A stretch of DNA of 64,000 bases from Novosphingobium sp. CECT 9465. GTDB taxonomy: Bacteria; Pseudomonadota; Alphaproteobacteria; Sphingomonadales; Sphingomonadaceae. A program made the position numbers and the translations under genes. The notes below the pieces were generated by a model that did not search any database, was not told the DNA's origin, and saw only the letters and a program-made list of their open reading frames with translations. Location: the NCBI RefSeq assembly GCF_920987055.1, contig NZ_CAKLBX010000001.1, positions 248,001-312,000 of the forward strand. Direction: 5' to 3'. Positions 54,418 through 63,847 of this stretch are shown here, one piece after another; within the stretch, counting starts at the first letter, position 1, and each line of letters begins with the position of its first letter.

Positions 54418-55914
54418 TCAGGGCCTGTCGCCGATACGGATGGTGATCGCCTTGATCTTCAGGAACTCTTCCAATCCGTTACGGGCAAATTCGCGTCCCC
54501 AGCCCGATTGCTTGTTGCCGCCAAACGGTGTCTGCGGACTCATCGGCCCATGCACGTTTACGCCGATCTGACCGGCATCGATCCGGCGGGCAACGCGTAG
54601 CGCCCGTTCCAGATCGCGCGTCCATACCGATCCTGACAGGCCGAACGGCGTGTCGTTGACGGTATCGAGCATCCGTTGTTCATCGTCGAAACGGATCACA
54701 CTCATCACCGGGCCGAAGATTTCCTCGCGCGCGATCCGCATCGCGGGGTCAACTTCCGTAAACACGGCGGGCCGCACATAGTGGCCGACAGCCGGCACCG
54801 GTTCGTCTCCGCAGACCATGCGCGCGCCTTCAGCTTTTGCCGATGCGATATATCCGGCCACGCGCTGTTTCTGTGCCGCTGAAACGAGCGGACCCAGATT
54901 GGTGGAAGGTTCGGTCGGATCGCCCACGATCAGGTTGCGGGTATGGTTGCCCAGAGCTTCAACGAACCGGTCATGGATATCGGCATGGACGAAGACGCGC
55001 GTGGCCGCGATGCAGGCCTGCCCGCTGGCCACGAAGCACCAGCTTGCCGCCGTGCGCGCAACCGCTTCGACATCGACATCGGGGAACACGATGAACGGTG
55101 ATTTGCCGCCAAGCTCCAGCGTCACCTTCTTGAGGTTTCCGGCCGCCGCCACGACAATCGCCTTGCCTACTGCGGTAGAGCCGGTGAACGTGATCTTGTC
55201 GATACCGTCATGGCTGGCCATTGCCGCGCCGATGGTTGCCCCGTGGCCGTGCACCACATTGAGGCTGCCCGGCGGACCGCCCGCCTCCTGCCACAAGCGG
55301 GCGAAATACGATGCGCAGAGCGGCGCCAGTTCGGCCGGCTTGAGTACCACGGCGCACCCCGCCGCCAGCGATGGTGCCAGTTTCAGGCCCATCATGCCCG
55401 GCGATGCATTCCACGGGATGATCGCCCCGACCACGCCGATCGGTTCGCGTATCGTCAGCCCCATGAACTGCTGCACGTCGGCGCCGACAATCGGGTCGAA
55501 CGCCTCTCCTGTGATCTTGTCGGTCCACCCTGCGTAATAGCGGAACAATGCCGGTGAAAGTGAACCGGCAACCCCGCGCGAAGATGCAAGGGTCTGGCCA
55601 AGCTCTGCGGTCATGATCTCTGCGATGATCCCGGCGTCGCGTTCGATCAGCGCGGAAAAGCGGTTGAGGAGCAGGCCCCGATCACGCACGTTCATGCGCC
55701 CCCACAGGCCGTTCAAGGCTGCCCGCGCCGCTGCCACGGCGTGATCCAGCTGTTCGGTGGAGGCTGCGCGGATCGTGGTGAGCACGGTTTCGCTGGCCGG
55801 GTTCTCGATGGGAATATCGGCGCCTCGTCCGCGGACCCACTCGCCACCGATCAGCAGATGGTGATCGCCTTCGATGAACTCACGGGCTTGCGGGGAAAGG
55901 GCATGTGCGGTCAT
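54418..55914 (-). CDS. Aldehyde dehydrogenase
   Basis: A 498-residue aldehyde dehydrogenase with IPWNASPGMMGLKLAPSLAAGCAVV, LELGGKSP, and the nucleophile Cys in SGQACIAATR. It is the third member in the window and is not closely like the other two. AGGA lies about nine bases before ATG 55914; the longer frame to 56061 overlaps the promoter area of the divergent IclR gene, which probably regulates it. Confidence 0.9.
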   Translation of the reverse strand: MTAHALSPQAREFIEGDHHLLIGGEWVRGRGADIPIENPASETVLTTIRAASTEQLDHAVAAARAALNGLWGRMNVRDRGLLLNRFSALIERDAGIIAEIMTAELGQTLASSRGVAGSLSPALFRYYAGWTDKITGEAFDPIVGADVQQFMGLTIREPIGVVGAIIPWNASPGMMGLKLAPSLAAGCAVVLKPAELAPLCASYFARLWQEAGGPPGSLNVVHGHGATIGAAMASHDGIDKITFTGSTAVGKAIVVAAAGNLKKVTLELGGKSPFIVFPDVDVEAVARTAASWCFVASGQACIAATRVFVHADIHDRFVEALGNHTRNLIVGDPTEPSTNLGPLVSAAQKQRVAGYIASAKAEGARMVCGDEPVPAVGHYVRPAVFTEVDPAMRIAREEIFGPVMSVIRFDDEQRMLDTVNDTPFGLSGSVWTRDLERALRVARRIDAGQIGVNVHGPMSPQTPFGGNKQSGWGREFARNGLEEFLKIKAITIRIGDRP

Positions 55915-55998
55915 CGATCCGGTCCTGTAGCTGCGCTTTCCGAAGCGATGCGCAGGAAGAACCGCAGGGCCAACCGGCAAATACCAACCGTTCGATAA

Positions 55999-56010
55999 GC
56001 GGACGTCCGC
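55999..56010. promoter_or_regulatory. 12-bp palindrome, possible IclR operator
   Basis: GCGGACGTCCGC is a perfect 12-base palindrome in the gap between the aldehyde dehydrogenase and IclR genes. A second small inverted repeat, CCTGT/ACAGG, lies at 56034-56050. Either could be the regulator's binding site; this is not tested. Confidence 0.4.
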
Positions 56011-56114
56011 CGGAAAAGACATGCGGCCAGCCGCCTGTGAATTTGACAGGTTGTGAAGCAATGTTACAGTTCTGTGCGGCCACGATCATCGCAGCGGTCG
56101 AGGAGGTATCAGGG

Positions 56115-56873
56115 GTGCAACCCGGCGCGCAACTCAACTCCATGGTGCGCGGGATGCAGGCGCTTGAACTGCTGGTGCAGGGTGGCGCGATGACGATTTC
56201 GTCGATTGCCCAGGCGCTGGATCTGCCGCGCCCGAACATCTATCGGATTATTCATACGCTGGAAACGACAGGTTACTGTCGGCGTGTGCCGGAAAGCGCG
56301 CTGTACATCGCGACGGACAAAGTCGTCGGGCTTGCCCGGTCGCTGTCGCTGGCCGACAGGGTCGTCAACGCCGCGATCCCGGTGTTCGAACAGATGCGCG
56401 AAGACATCGAATGGCCGGTGGCGCTGTCGATGCGCGAAGATATGAAAATGCGTATCCGGCTTTCCACGGACCGTGGCAACAGCCGAGCCATTGCCAAGTT
56501 TCCGCCTGGTAAGACAACACCGCTGTTGAAGACGACCACCGGCATTCTGGCGATTGCGCTTTCCCCCGAAGACCGGCGCGATGCAGATGTGGCCGATCTT
56601 GCGGCCAATGGGCAACTGGGCGAATTCTTCTTCGGTGATGAAGCGATGCTGCGCCGTGTGCTGCAGCGTGCTCAGGTGGATATGTATGGGCTGAACGACA
56701 GCCGCTATGTTGAAGGTAGCATCGGGGTGCCGATCATGCTTGATGGCATGATCGTGGCAGGGATCACGATGAAATACATTCGCGCAGGGATGGATCGCCA
56801 GCGCATCTTGAGCTTTTATCTGCCCCGGCTGCGCGCCCATGCGCAAAGGATAGCCGACGCCACTCTGGTCTGA
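56115..56873 (+). CDS. IclR family transcriptional regulator
   Basis: A 252-residue regulator: winged helix-turn-helix in the first 65 residues (SSIAQALDLPRPNIYRIIHTLETTGYC) and an IclR effector domain after it. GTG 56115 has AGGAGG nine bases upstream, which is better supported than ATG 56061. It is paralogous to the IclR at 22884-23684 and divergent from the aldehyde dehydrogenase; it may also control the receptor and the acyl-CoA genes to its right. Confidence 0.9.
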   Translation: MQPGAQLNSMVRGMQALELLVQGGAMTISSIAQALDLPRPNIYRIIHTLETTGYCRRVPESALYIATDKVVGLARSLSLADRVVNAAIPVFEQMREDIEWPVALSMREDMKMRIRLSTDRGNSRAIAKFPPGKTTPLLKTTTGILAIALSPEDRRDADVADLAANGQLGEFFFGDEAMLRRVLQRAQVDMYGLNDSRYVEGSIGVPIMLDGMIVAGITMKYIRAGMDRQRILSFYLPRLRAHAQRIADATLV

Positions 56874-56918
56874 CCGGCGGCCGCCCCGGTCAAGGCGGCC
56901 ACCGTTAATTCACAAATG

Positions 56919-59342
56919 TCAGAAGCGGATGCCGGCGCGCACACCAAGCTGGCGCCGGGGGGCCAGCATGACAACCGCCGCCTGATCCGATGCCGTGGCA
57001 CTGGCAAGGTTGAGATAGCGGAACGCGGCGCGCGGGGTATCATCATCGAACAGGTTGCGCGCGAACAGCGCCAGGCTCCAGCGATCGCTTTCGATCCCGA
57101 TCGATGCATCGGTCTGGAAATAGGACGGGAGATAGGCCTGGTTGGTTGAATCCGAATTGATGAACCTTCGGCCAAGGTAGGATTCGGTAATCTGGAACAC
57201 GACCTTGTCATCGCCAGAAACCGGCTGCACGAAGCGCGCATCGACCGTCACCGCATCCTTGGGCACATCGGGCAGATAATTGCCGCTGACATCGCCGCCG
57301 GGGAACAGGGCAACCGCTGCCGAATCCGCATCCAGCACGAAGTCGGTGTACTGCGAAATAGTGTGCGCATAGCTGATGTTCAGATAGAGCGGGTCGATAG
57401 GATGCAGGGCGAGCTGCATTTCAAGACCATAGGATCGCGCCCGGCCAGCATTGCCGACCGCGGTCTGCGCGACATTGATCCCGCCGATGTTCACGATCTG
57501 GTTGAAGTTGATCTGCTGGTCACGATAGATCGAATAGAACCCGGCCAGATCGAAGATCAGCTTGCGGTCGAACGCCGATCCCTTGACCCCCAGTTCCCAC
57601 GAATAAAGCTTTTCCGGTCCGTAACGGCTGAGATCGTAGCGTTCGGTGTTGGTGATCTGTGCAAAGCCTCCAGGCTTGGTGCCCTTGGCATAGCTGCCAT
57701 AGATCATCAGATCGGGAGAAACTTTGTAATTCACCGCCACGCGCGGGTTGAAATAGGTGATGCTGGCTGATGCGGTTTCGGTTGGCGGCAGGACATAGCC
57801 GCCCGTCGGCAGGAAGTTTGCCGCCTTGAACGGGCCGCCGGTGAACGATGCAAAGCCGAGCAGGGCAAAGCTGCGCGCCACTGGGGCATGGGCCACGTCG
57901 ATTGTCTCGCGCGCCAGGCGGGCCTCACCTGTGAACGTCAGGCCATCAAGCACTTCATAGCCGAGCGAGGCATACCCCGATATGTGCATGGTCTTGCGCT
58001 TTTCGAAGCTGTACGGGAAAATCGCCGGATCGCTGGGCGCGCGCACGACATTGTTCAAACCATTGGAGCAGCCGATCAGCGGGCGCACCGAAGCCAGCCG
58101 GTTGGCGCATGATGCAAAGAACGCCTCGGTCTTGTCGGTCAATTCTGCATTTTCATGCAGGAAATAGGCGCCAACCAGCCACTTGAGGCGGCTTTGTCCT
58201 TCGTTCTGCAAGCGCAGTTCCTGGCTGATCTGGCGCGTCTTCATGTCTGCCAGGAAAAGCTGGCGGACCGAAAAGCCGAACGGCAGCGCCGGTTCCTGTC
58301 CCCATGCCGCATCGATACCCTGGCTGGCATCGTAGGCCAGCCCATAGGTCGTCGCATGGAGCGACACACCGCCAAGATCCAGTTCGACGTCGAGGCTGCC
58401 GCGATGAATGTCGCTTTCCAGCCCCGGAAGATCGCCGAAGAACGTGATGTTGTCCGGCTCGCCCGTTACCGGACCGGAAACATACTTGAAGCCGCCCGGC
58501 GTGGTCGCGTTGAAGGTTTGCAGCGAAGCCGCCGCCTGGCCATTGCGCGAACTGGTGTAGCCATAGCGCAGCAGAAAGCTGAGATTTGCTGTCGGTTCGA
58601 ACAGGACCTGCGCGCGTACGCCGAAGGATTCCTCTTCGCCCACTGCGGCCCCGTTCGTGGCATTGCGATAGAACCCGCCGAACTGGTGATAGCCGGCGTT
58701 GATGCGCACGGCCAGCGTGTCGCTCAATGGGGCGTTGATGTACCCGCCGATGTCCTGGGCATCGTAAGTCATCGATTGGGCCTGCACACCGCCTTCGAAG
58801 GTATGGGTCGGGCGCTTGGTCACATAATTGATGGCGCCGGCAAAGGCGTTGCGGCCGTACAGGGTGGATTGCGGTCCGCGCACAACCTCGACCCGTTCAA
58901 GATCGAGGAGTTGCATGTTCATCAGGCTGCCGCCGCCAGCGGTGCCGATCGCCGCGCTGTTGCTGTCGATCCCGTCTTCCAGCAGGGCAACGGACGGCCT
59001 TCCGCGCAAGGTGGAAATGCCGCGCAGTGTCGGGCGGACATCGTCCGGGCCAAAGCCCTGGCTTACCTGAAGGCCGGGCGTGAGCCGGGCAATATCGGCC
59101 ACCGATCGCACACCCTGGCGCTCGATCTGGTCCGCGGTCAGCACCGCGATCGATACCGGCACCTCCTGCAGACGTTCTTCGCGGCGGCGCGCAGTAACAA
59201 CGATGCCGCTGTCCGCGCTGCCTTCGGCGGCGGACTGACCGGCGGATGGCGGATTGATGGCGGCGTCCTGCGCCTGCGCCGTACCGGCCCAGGCCATGGT
59301 AGCAAGGCTGAGCGAAGACAGCAGAAAACGATAAGGTTGCAT
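56919..59342 (-). CDS. TonB-dependent receptor
   Basis: An intact 807-residue outer-membrane receptor. Signal peptide ends near AQA, the TonB box region is GIVVTARRREERLQEVPVSI, the plug has VEVVRGPQSTLYGRNAFAGAINYVTK, and the barrel ends in GVRAGIRF. GGGGAG precedes ATG 59342. The same broad receptor type as the frameshifted one at 32981-35379; the ligand is unknown but the context suggests a catabolic substrate. Confidence 0.93.
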   Translation of the reverse strand: MQPYRFLLSSLSLATMAWAGTAQAQDAAINPPSAGQSAAEGSADSGIVVTARRREERLQEVPVSIAVLTADQIERQGVRSVADIARLTPGLQVSQGFGPDDVRPTLRGISTLRGRPSVALLEDGIDSNSAAIGTAGGGSLMNMQLLDLERVEVVRGPQSTLYGRNAFAGAINYVTKRPTHTFEGGVQAQSMTYDAQDIGGYINAPLSDTLAVRINAGYHQFGGFYRNATNGAAVGEEESFGVRAQVLFEPTANLSFLLRYGYTSSRNGQAAASLQTFNATTPGGFKYVSGPVTGEPDNITFFGDLPGLESDIHRGSLDVELDLGGVSLHATTYGLAYDASQGIDAAWGQEPALPFGFSVRQLFLADMKTRQISQELRLQNEGQSRLKWLVGAYFLHENAELTDKTEAFFASCANRLASVRPLIGCSNGLNNVVRAPSDPAIFPYSFEKRKTMHISGYASLGYEVLDGLTFTGEARLARETIDVAHAPVARSFALLGFASFTGGPFKAANFLPTGGYVLPPTETASASITYFNPRVAVNYKVSPDLMIYGSYAKGTKPGGFAQITNTERYDLSRYGPEKLYSWELGVKGSAFDRKLIFDLAGFYSIYRDQQINFNQIVNIGGINVAQTAVGNAGRARSYGLEMQLALHPIDPLYLNISYAHTISQYTDFVLDADSAAVALFPGGDVSGNYLPDVPKDAVTVDARFVQPVSGDDKVVFQITESYLGRRFINSDSTNQAYLPSYFQTDASIGIESDRWSLALFARNLFDDDTPRAAFRYLNLASATASDQAAVVMLAPRRQLGVRAGIRF

Positions 59343-59558
59343 GGACAACTCCCCACAGATGTTGGCTGCGTGATCGATCCCCGGAAGCCCCCGTCGCTTC
59401 CTTTTCAGACCAGCACTATGGCTGGAATGAACAGCTTTACGCCTGCTGATAAGCGGTTTGCGGCATGCGAACGCTATGCGGACAAGTCCGCCATTTCCAG
59501 GCTCGCAATGGGGCAGCCCCGCCCGACGACGCCGTGCGCGAGCCGTGATATTTCACGT

Positions 59559-60428
59559 TCAACCGGCCGATCCCGCGCGCGCCAATATCGCCGCCGCCCT
59601 GAGCATGACCGGTCGGTCGATCATGTGCCCATCAAGCTGCATCACGCCCGACGCGTTGTGCGTATTCCAGGCGGTGAGGACAAATCGCGCCTGCTCGACT
59701 TCTTCTTCTGTTGGCGACAGTTCGCGGTTGGCGATTTCGACCTGGCGCGGATGGATGCACAGTGCGCCGGTTATGCCAAACGCCCTGCCTTGCCTGACCG
59801 CATTGGCAAAGGGCAGAGTATCGCGGAATTGCGCAATGCTGGCAGGAACCGCAATGGCCATGATGCCGGACCGGCTTGCCGCCAGCGCGAGTTGGCGGCA
59901 CGGCAGGTCCAGCAGTGCCGGCGTGGGCGCAACCCCAACGCCAAGCGCAAAATCCTCACTGCCCAGCGCAAGCCCGATGACCCGTGGAATCATGGACAGT
60001 GCCGCCATGTGTTCCAGCCCGGCCGCGCTTTCGACAAGGCAGATAATGCCGATGCTGTCCGCCTCCAAGCCGTGCAGATTTTCGAGTTCGCCGATCATTT
60101 CAGCAATGATCCGGATATGTGCCGGTTCTTCGACCTTCGGCACCATGATTGCAGACACGCCGGGCCTGATGCACGCAGCCAGATCTTTCAGGATTGCCAG
60201 CCATGGTTTGTTCACGCGCACGACCAGCGCCTGCTCCAGCGCTGCAAGGCGGTCTATTTCAGCGCCTATTGCATCACGCGCTGCCTGCTTCCGCGCTGGC
60301 GCCACCGCGTCTTCCAGATCGAGGATAATCGCGTCTGCGCCGCGCAAATGGGATTTCCGCAGACGGACCGGATCGTCCGCGCTGACGAACAACAGGGATC
60401 GCCAATCGGGTCTGCCATGTCCTGTCAC
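59559..60428 (-). CDS. CitE/HpcH-HpaI family CoA lyase (citramalyl/malyl-CoA lyase-like)
   Basis: A 289-residue citrate-lyase-beta-type protein with LLFVSADDP, ADAIILDLEDAVAPARK, ESAAGLEHM and LGSEDFALG motifs that bind Mg and CoA substrate. GTG 60428 overlaps the MaoC gene stop as GTGA. Relatives cleave L-malyl-CoA, methylmalyl-CoA or citramalyl-CoA, which fits the three genes upstream. Confidence 0.9.
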   Translation of the reverse strand: MTGHGRPDWRSLLFVSADDPVRLRKSHLRGADAIILDLEDAVAPARKQAARDAIGAEIDRLAALEQALVVRVNKPWLAILKDLAACIRPGVSAIMVPKVEEPAHIRIIAEMIGELENLHGLEADSIGIICLVESAAGLEHMAALSMIPRVIGLALGSEDFALGVGVAPTPALLDLPCRQLALAASRSGIMAIAVPASIAQFRDTLPFANAVRQGRAFGITGALCIHPRQVEIANRELSPTEEEVEQARFVLTAWNTHNASGVMQLDGHMIDRPVMLRAAAILARAGSAG

Positions 60429-61216
60429 AGGTCGATCCGCGCCTGCGTGGCAATCCCGCCCGATGAATCGATCGCAACCAGATCTGCGCCATCGGCATCT
60501 TCAGTCAGGCCCAGTGTAAATGTATCGCCATCAAAGATCGGGCGCAGCGCCTTGAACGAAAACGCGCGCACGGCGCATTGGGGCCGGTGCTGCATGAAGT
60601 GGTCCATCAGCAAGGTGGCGATATAGGGACCATGGACCACCAGCCCCGGATAACCTTCCTTGGCCTGCGCATATTCGCGGTCATAGTGGATGCGGTGGGC
60701 GTTGAAGGTCAGGGCGGAGAACCGGAACAGTTCCACCGGGCCTATGCTCAACCGTCGGGCAACAGCAGGAACATTGGCAACCGTATCGGGCACGGGTGGA
60801 CGCGCAGGGGTTCCGGCAGCGGCGGCGGCGCGGTAGACGATGCTCTGTTCTTCCTCGATGGCGATCCTGCCATTGACCGAGAGCAGGTGAGACAGCGTGA
60901 CAAACTTCATCGCGCCGGACTTTCCCGTCTTGTCCACTTCGCTGACCACGGTGGTCTGGCGCTCCACCGTCTCGCCCAGACGGACAGGGCGGAGGAACCT
61001 TATGCGGCTTCCGGCCCACATCCGCCGGGGCAGGCCGTCGGCAGGACGGGCCGGGTGGCCATCAGGCCCGATCAGAGATTGGCGGGCGTCGGGCGGGAAC
61101 AGCAGCCAGTGTGCCAATGGCGGAAACTCGCCCGCGCGCCACGGGGTGACGGTGTGGTCGAGCAATGCCGCCAGAAGCCGTGCGTGGCGGTCCGATGCAA
61201 TATCGCTGTCGGTCAT
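60425..61216 (-). CDS. MaoC-like (R)-hydratase (mesaconyl/itaconyl-CoA hydratase-like)
   Basis: A 263-residue protein of two hot-dog domains. The second has FRFSALTFNAHRIHYDREYA, the typical hydratase motif of HTD2/mesaconyl-C4-CoA hydratase relatives. It overlaps both neighbours (ATGA and GTGA). It would hydrate an unsaturated acyl-CoA to the hydroxyacyl-CoA used by the lyase. Confidence 0.85.
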   Translation of the reverse strand: MTDSDIASDRHARLLAALLDHTVTPWRAGEFPPLAHWLLFPPDARQSLIGPDGHPARPADGLPRRMWAGSRIRFLRPVRLGETVERQTTVVSEVDKTGKSGAMKFVTLSHLLSVNGRIAIEEEQSIVYRAAAAAGTPARPPVPDTVANVPAVARRLSIGPVELFRFSALTFNAHRIHYDREYAQAKEGYPGLVVHGPYIATLLMDHFMQHRPQCAVRAFSFKALRPIFDGDTFTLGLTEDADGADLVAIDSSGGIATQARIDL

Positions 61217-62331
61217 GCAAACTCCCGGCGTATCGCTTCATCATGCTGGCCAAGGGCAGGGACGGGCAGCGCCGATGGTTCCCTGTCGCTCCACCGGACC
61301 GGTGATGCCGGAACCGAAGCAGGCCCGGTCGGCGTCTCGATAACGACGCGGCGCAACTGGCTATGTGCTGAAAGGCCATCCACCCCGTTCAGCCGCGCCC
61401 AGGCCGTCCCGGCAGCTTCAAGCCGGGCAACAAGCGTATTGGTGGACAGAGTTGCAAAATGGCGGTTCACCATCTCGTCCAGCTGCGCGCGATGTTCGTA
61501 CCGCAGGGCATTCGTTGCAAAGTGGGGATGATCGGCAATCGCCGCATCGTTCAGCACCGTCCGGCAGAAATTTGCCCATTCGCGCTGGTTCTGGACCGAA
61601 ATCACGATCGCGCGTCCATCGCCGGTCATGAATGCGCCGTAAGGCGCGATCGAGGGATGGGCGAGACCGGAGCGCTGCGGGGCTTTGCCTGTATAGTCAT
61701 AATGCAGCAGCGGCACGGCCATGATGTCGGCGATGCCATCGAACAGCGATACCGCGATGCCCTGTCCCCGGCCGGTACGCTCACGCTCGAACAGGGCCTG
61801 AAGAATGGCGGCGTGGGCATTCATGCCGCAGGTGATGTCGGCAATCGACACGCCCACCCGTGCGGGTCCATCAGCAGTGCCGGTAATCGCGGCAAGGCCC
61901 GCCTCGCACTGGATCAGGAAATCGTAGGCCTTCATGGCGGCGGCAGGCCCCGCGTCACCATAGCCGCTGATGTCGCAGGTGATCAGGCGGGGGTGTCGCT
62001 GGCGCAACTCGTCGGAGCCAAAGCCCGCGCGGGCCGTTGCGCCGGGGGCGAGGTTCTGGACGAACACATCGGCGCGTTCGAGCAGGCGATGCAACAATGC
62101 GCTGTCCTGCGGCTGCTTGATATCGATGCGCAAGGATTCCTTGCCGCGGTTGAGCCACACGAAATAGGCGCTTTCGCCATGAACGACGTGGTCGTAGGCG
62201 CGGGCGAAATCGCCCTCTGCGCGTTCGAGCTTGATGACCCGCGCACCCCCTTCCGCCAGTCGCATCGTGCATAGCGGTGCTGCCACCGCCTGCTCCAGTG
62301 ATACGACGGTGATCTCATCCAGCGCCGCCAT
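61213..62331 (-). CDS. Class III CoA-transferase (CaiB/BaiF family)
   Basis: A 372-residue family III CoA-transferase: SLEQAVAAPLCTMRLAEGGARVIKLE at the start and MKAYDFLIQCEAGLAAITGT with the catalytic Asp. ATG 62331 lies two bases after the acyl-CoA dehydrogenase stop; a longer frame upstream lies inside that gene. It would activate a dicarboxylic acid with CoA from succinyl-CoA, as in itaconate or mesaconate catabolism. Confidence 0.88.
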   Translation of the reverse strand: MAALDEITVVSLEQAVAAPLCTMRLAEGGARVIKLERAEGDFARAYDHVVHGESAYFVWLNRGKESLRIDIKQPQDSALLHRLLERADVFVQNLAPGATARAGFGSDELRQRHPRLITCDISGYGDAGPAAAMKAYDFLIQCEAGLAAITGTADGPARVGVSIADITCGMNAHAAILQALFERERTGRGQGIAVSLFDGIADIMAVPLLHYDYTGKAPQRSGLAHPSIAPYGAFMTGDGRAIVISVQNQREWANFCRTVLNDAAIADHPHFATNALRYEHRAQLDEMVNRHFATLSTNTLVARLEAAGTAWARLNGVDGLSAHSQLRRVVIETPTGPASVPASPVRWSDREPSALPVPALGQHDEAIRREFA

Positions 62332-62333
62332 GG

Positions 62334-63497
62334 TCAGAACGTCTTCGGCATGCCGAGCACGTGCGTACCCACGTGGCTCAGGATCAGGTTGGTGCTGATT
62401 GGCGCGACCTGATAAAGCCGCGTTTCGCGGAACTTGCGCTCGACATCGTATTCTTCGGCAAAGCCGAAGCCGCCGTGCGTCTGGACGCACATGTCGGCGG
62501 CATACCAGCTCGCCTCGGATGCCAGCATCTTGGCCATGTTCGCCTCGGTCCCACCGGGCAACCCTTCGTCGAACAGGCGGGCGGCCTTGTCGACCATCTC
62601 GGCTGCGGCAGAAAGCTGTACGTGGGCGCGCGCGATGGGGAACTGGATAGCCTGATTGGTGGCAATCGGTTTGCCAAAGACGTTGCGGTCGTTGGCATAA
62701 GCGGTTGCCCGGTCGATGAAGAACCGCCCGTCGCCAATGCATTCGGCGGCGATCAGGATGCGCTCGGCGTTCATGCCTGAAAGGATGTACTGGAATCCCT
62801 TGCCTTCTTCACCCACCAGATTGGCCACCGGAACCTTGAGGTCGTCGAAGAACAGTTCGGTCGTCGCATGGTTGAGCATCGTGCGGATTGGCCGGATCGT
62901 CAGGCCATTGCCCACGGCCTCGCGCATATCGACCAGCAATACCGACATGCCCTGCGATGGCTTGGCGCATTCTTCGCGGCGGGTGGTGCGGCACAGCAGC
63001 ACCATCAGATCGCTGTGCTCGGCACGGCTGATCCAGATCTTCTGGCCGGATACGATGTAGTGATCGCCGTCACGCCGGGCGAATGTGCGGATGCGCGTGG
63101 TGTCGGTGCCTGCGGTCGGTTCGGTAACGCCAAAGGCCTGAAGGCGGATCTCGCCGCTGGCAATCGCAGGCAGGTAAGCGGCTTTTTGCGCTGCACTGCC
63201 ATGCTTCAGCACGGTGCCCATCGTGTACATCTGCGCATGGCATGCGCCACCGTTGCAACCTGACCGATGAATTTCTTCAAGAATGGCTGTTGCCGCGCCA
63301 AGGCCCAGACCGGAGCCACCGAATTCTTCAGGGATCAGGACCGAGAGAAAACCCGCCTGCGTCAGCGTCTGGACAAATTCGGTGGGATAAGTGCGTTCGT
63401 GATCAAGCGCTTGCCAATACGTGCCGGGAAATTCGGCGCATAGACGACGCACCGAGTCACGGATTTCAGGATAGGATTGCTCACCAAGTTCAATCAT
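62334..63497 (-). CDS. Acyl-CoA dehydrogenase
   Basis: A 387-residue flavoprotein with FGVTEPTAGTDTTRIRT, KIWISRAEHSD, and a C-terminal THGGFGFAEEYDVERKFRE motif. ATG 63497 follows AGGG, with ATG 63524 as an alternative. It heads the four-gene operon with CoA-transferase, MaoC and CitE genes; methylsuccinyl-CoA to mesaconyl-CoA would be a natural step, but any short branched acyl-CoA could fit. Confidence 0.9.
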   Translation of the reverse strand: MIELGEQSYPEIRDSVRRLCAEFPGTYWQALDHERTYPTEFVQTLTQAGFLSVLIPEEFGGSGLGLGAATAILEEIHRSGCNGGACHAQMYTMGTVLKHGSAAQKAAYLPAIASGEIRLQAFGVTEPTAGTDTTRIRTFARRDGDHYIVSGQKIWISRAEHSDLMVLLCRTTRREECAKPSQGMSVLLVDMREAVGNGLTIRPIRTMLNHATTELFFDDLKVPVANLVGEEGKGFQYILSGMNAERILIAAECIGDGRFFIDRATAYANDRNVFGKPIATNQAIQFPIARAHVQLSAAAEMVDKAARLFDEGLPGGTEANMAKMLASEASWYAADMCVQTHGGFGFAEEYDVERKFRETRLYQVAPISTNLILSHVGTHVLGMPKTF

Positions 63498-63847
63498 GTC
63501 GCGCCCTGTATGCTTGATGCTCATCGCGGCTGTGGCCGCTGCATTGATCGGGAACCACAAGCGACGGACAATTGCCACGGTATTGCCGTCAATGACCGGA
63601 TAGCGGACCCCCTATCAAACAGGGTTCATGCGGAACACGCATTTGCAGTCATGGGAAAACCCGAAATCCCGTTGCACCGGCAAGGGTCTGGAAGCAGAGC
63701 GCGAATGCTCACGCAAATTTTCATTGAAAATCAAAGCATTGTGTAATTATATGCATAATTATGGCATCGTGCATGATGGCAATTGATTTCGTTGCGCCGC
63801 GGTGCGATGCAAAGGCAAAGACGCCACGATTCTGCGGGAGAGCATCG
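63498..63847. other. Divergent intergenic region with an AT-rich inverted repeat
   Basis: This 350-base gap separates the acyl-CoA dehydrogenase gene and the luciferase-like gene and should carry both promoters. Its right third is much richer in A/T than the rest of the window. No gene was recognised in it. Confidence 0.5.
63744..63761. promoter_or_regulatory. AT-rich inverted repeat, possible operator
   Basis: TAATTAT at 63744-63750 and its complement ATAATTA at 63755-63761 are separated by ATGC. In a GC-rich genome such a stretch is striking and lies about 87 bases before the luciferase-like gene; it may be a regulator site or the core promoter. Confidence 0.45.

Noticed and set aside
58155..60626. 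Open frame of 823 codons on the plus strand opposite the receptor and CitE genes
   Set aside because: It spans two real genes and their intergenic gap with no motif; a chance frame.
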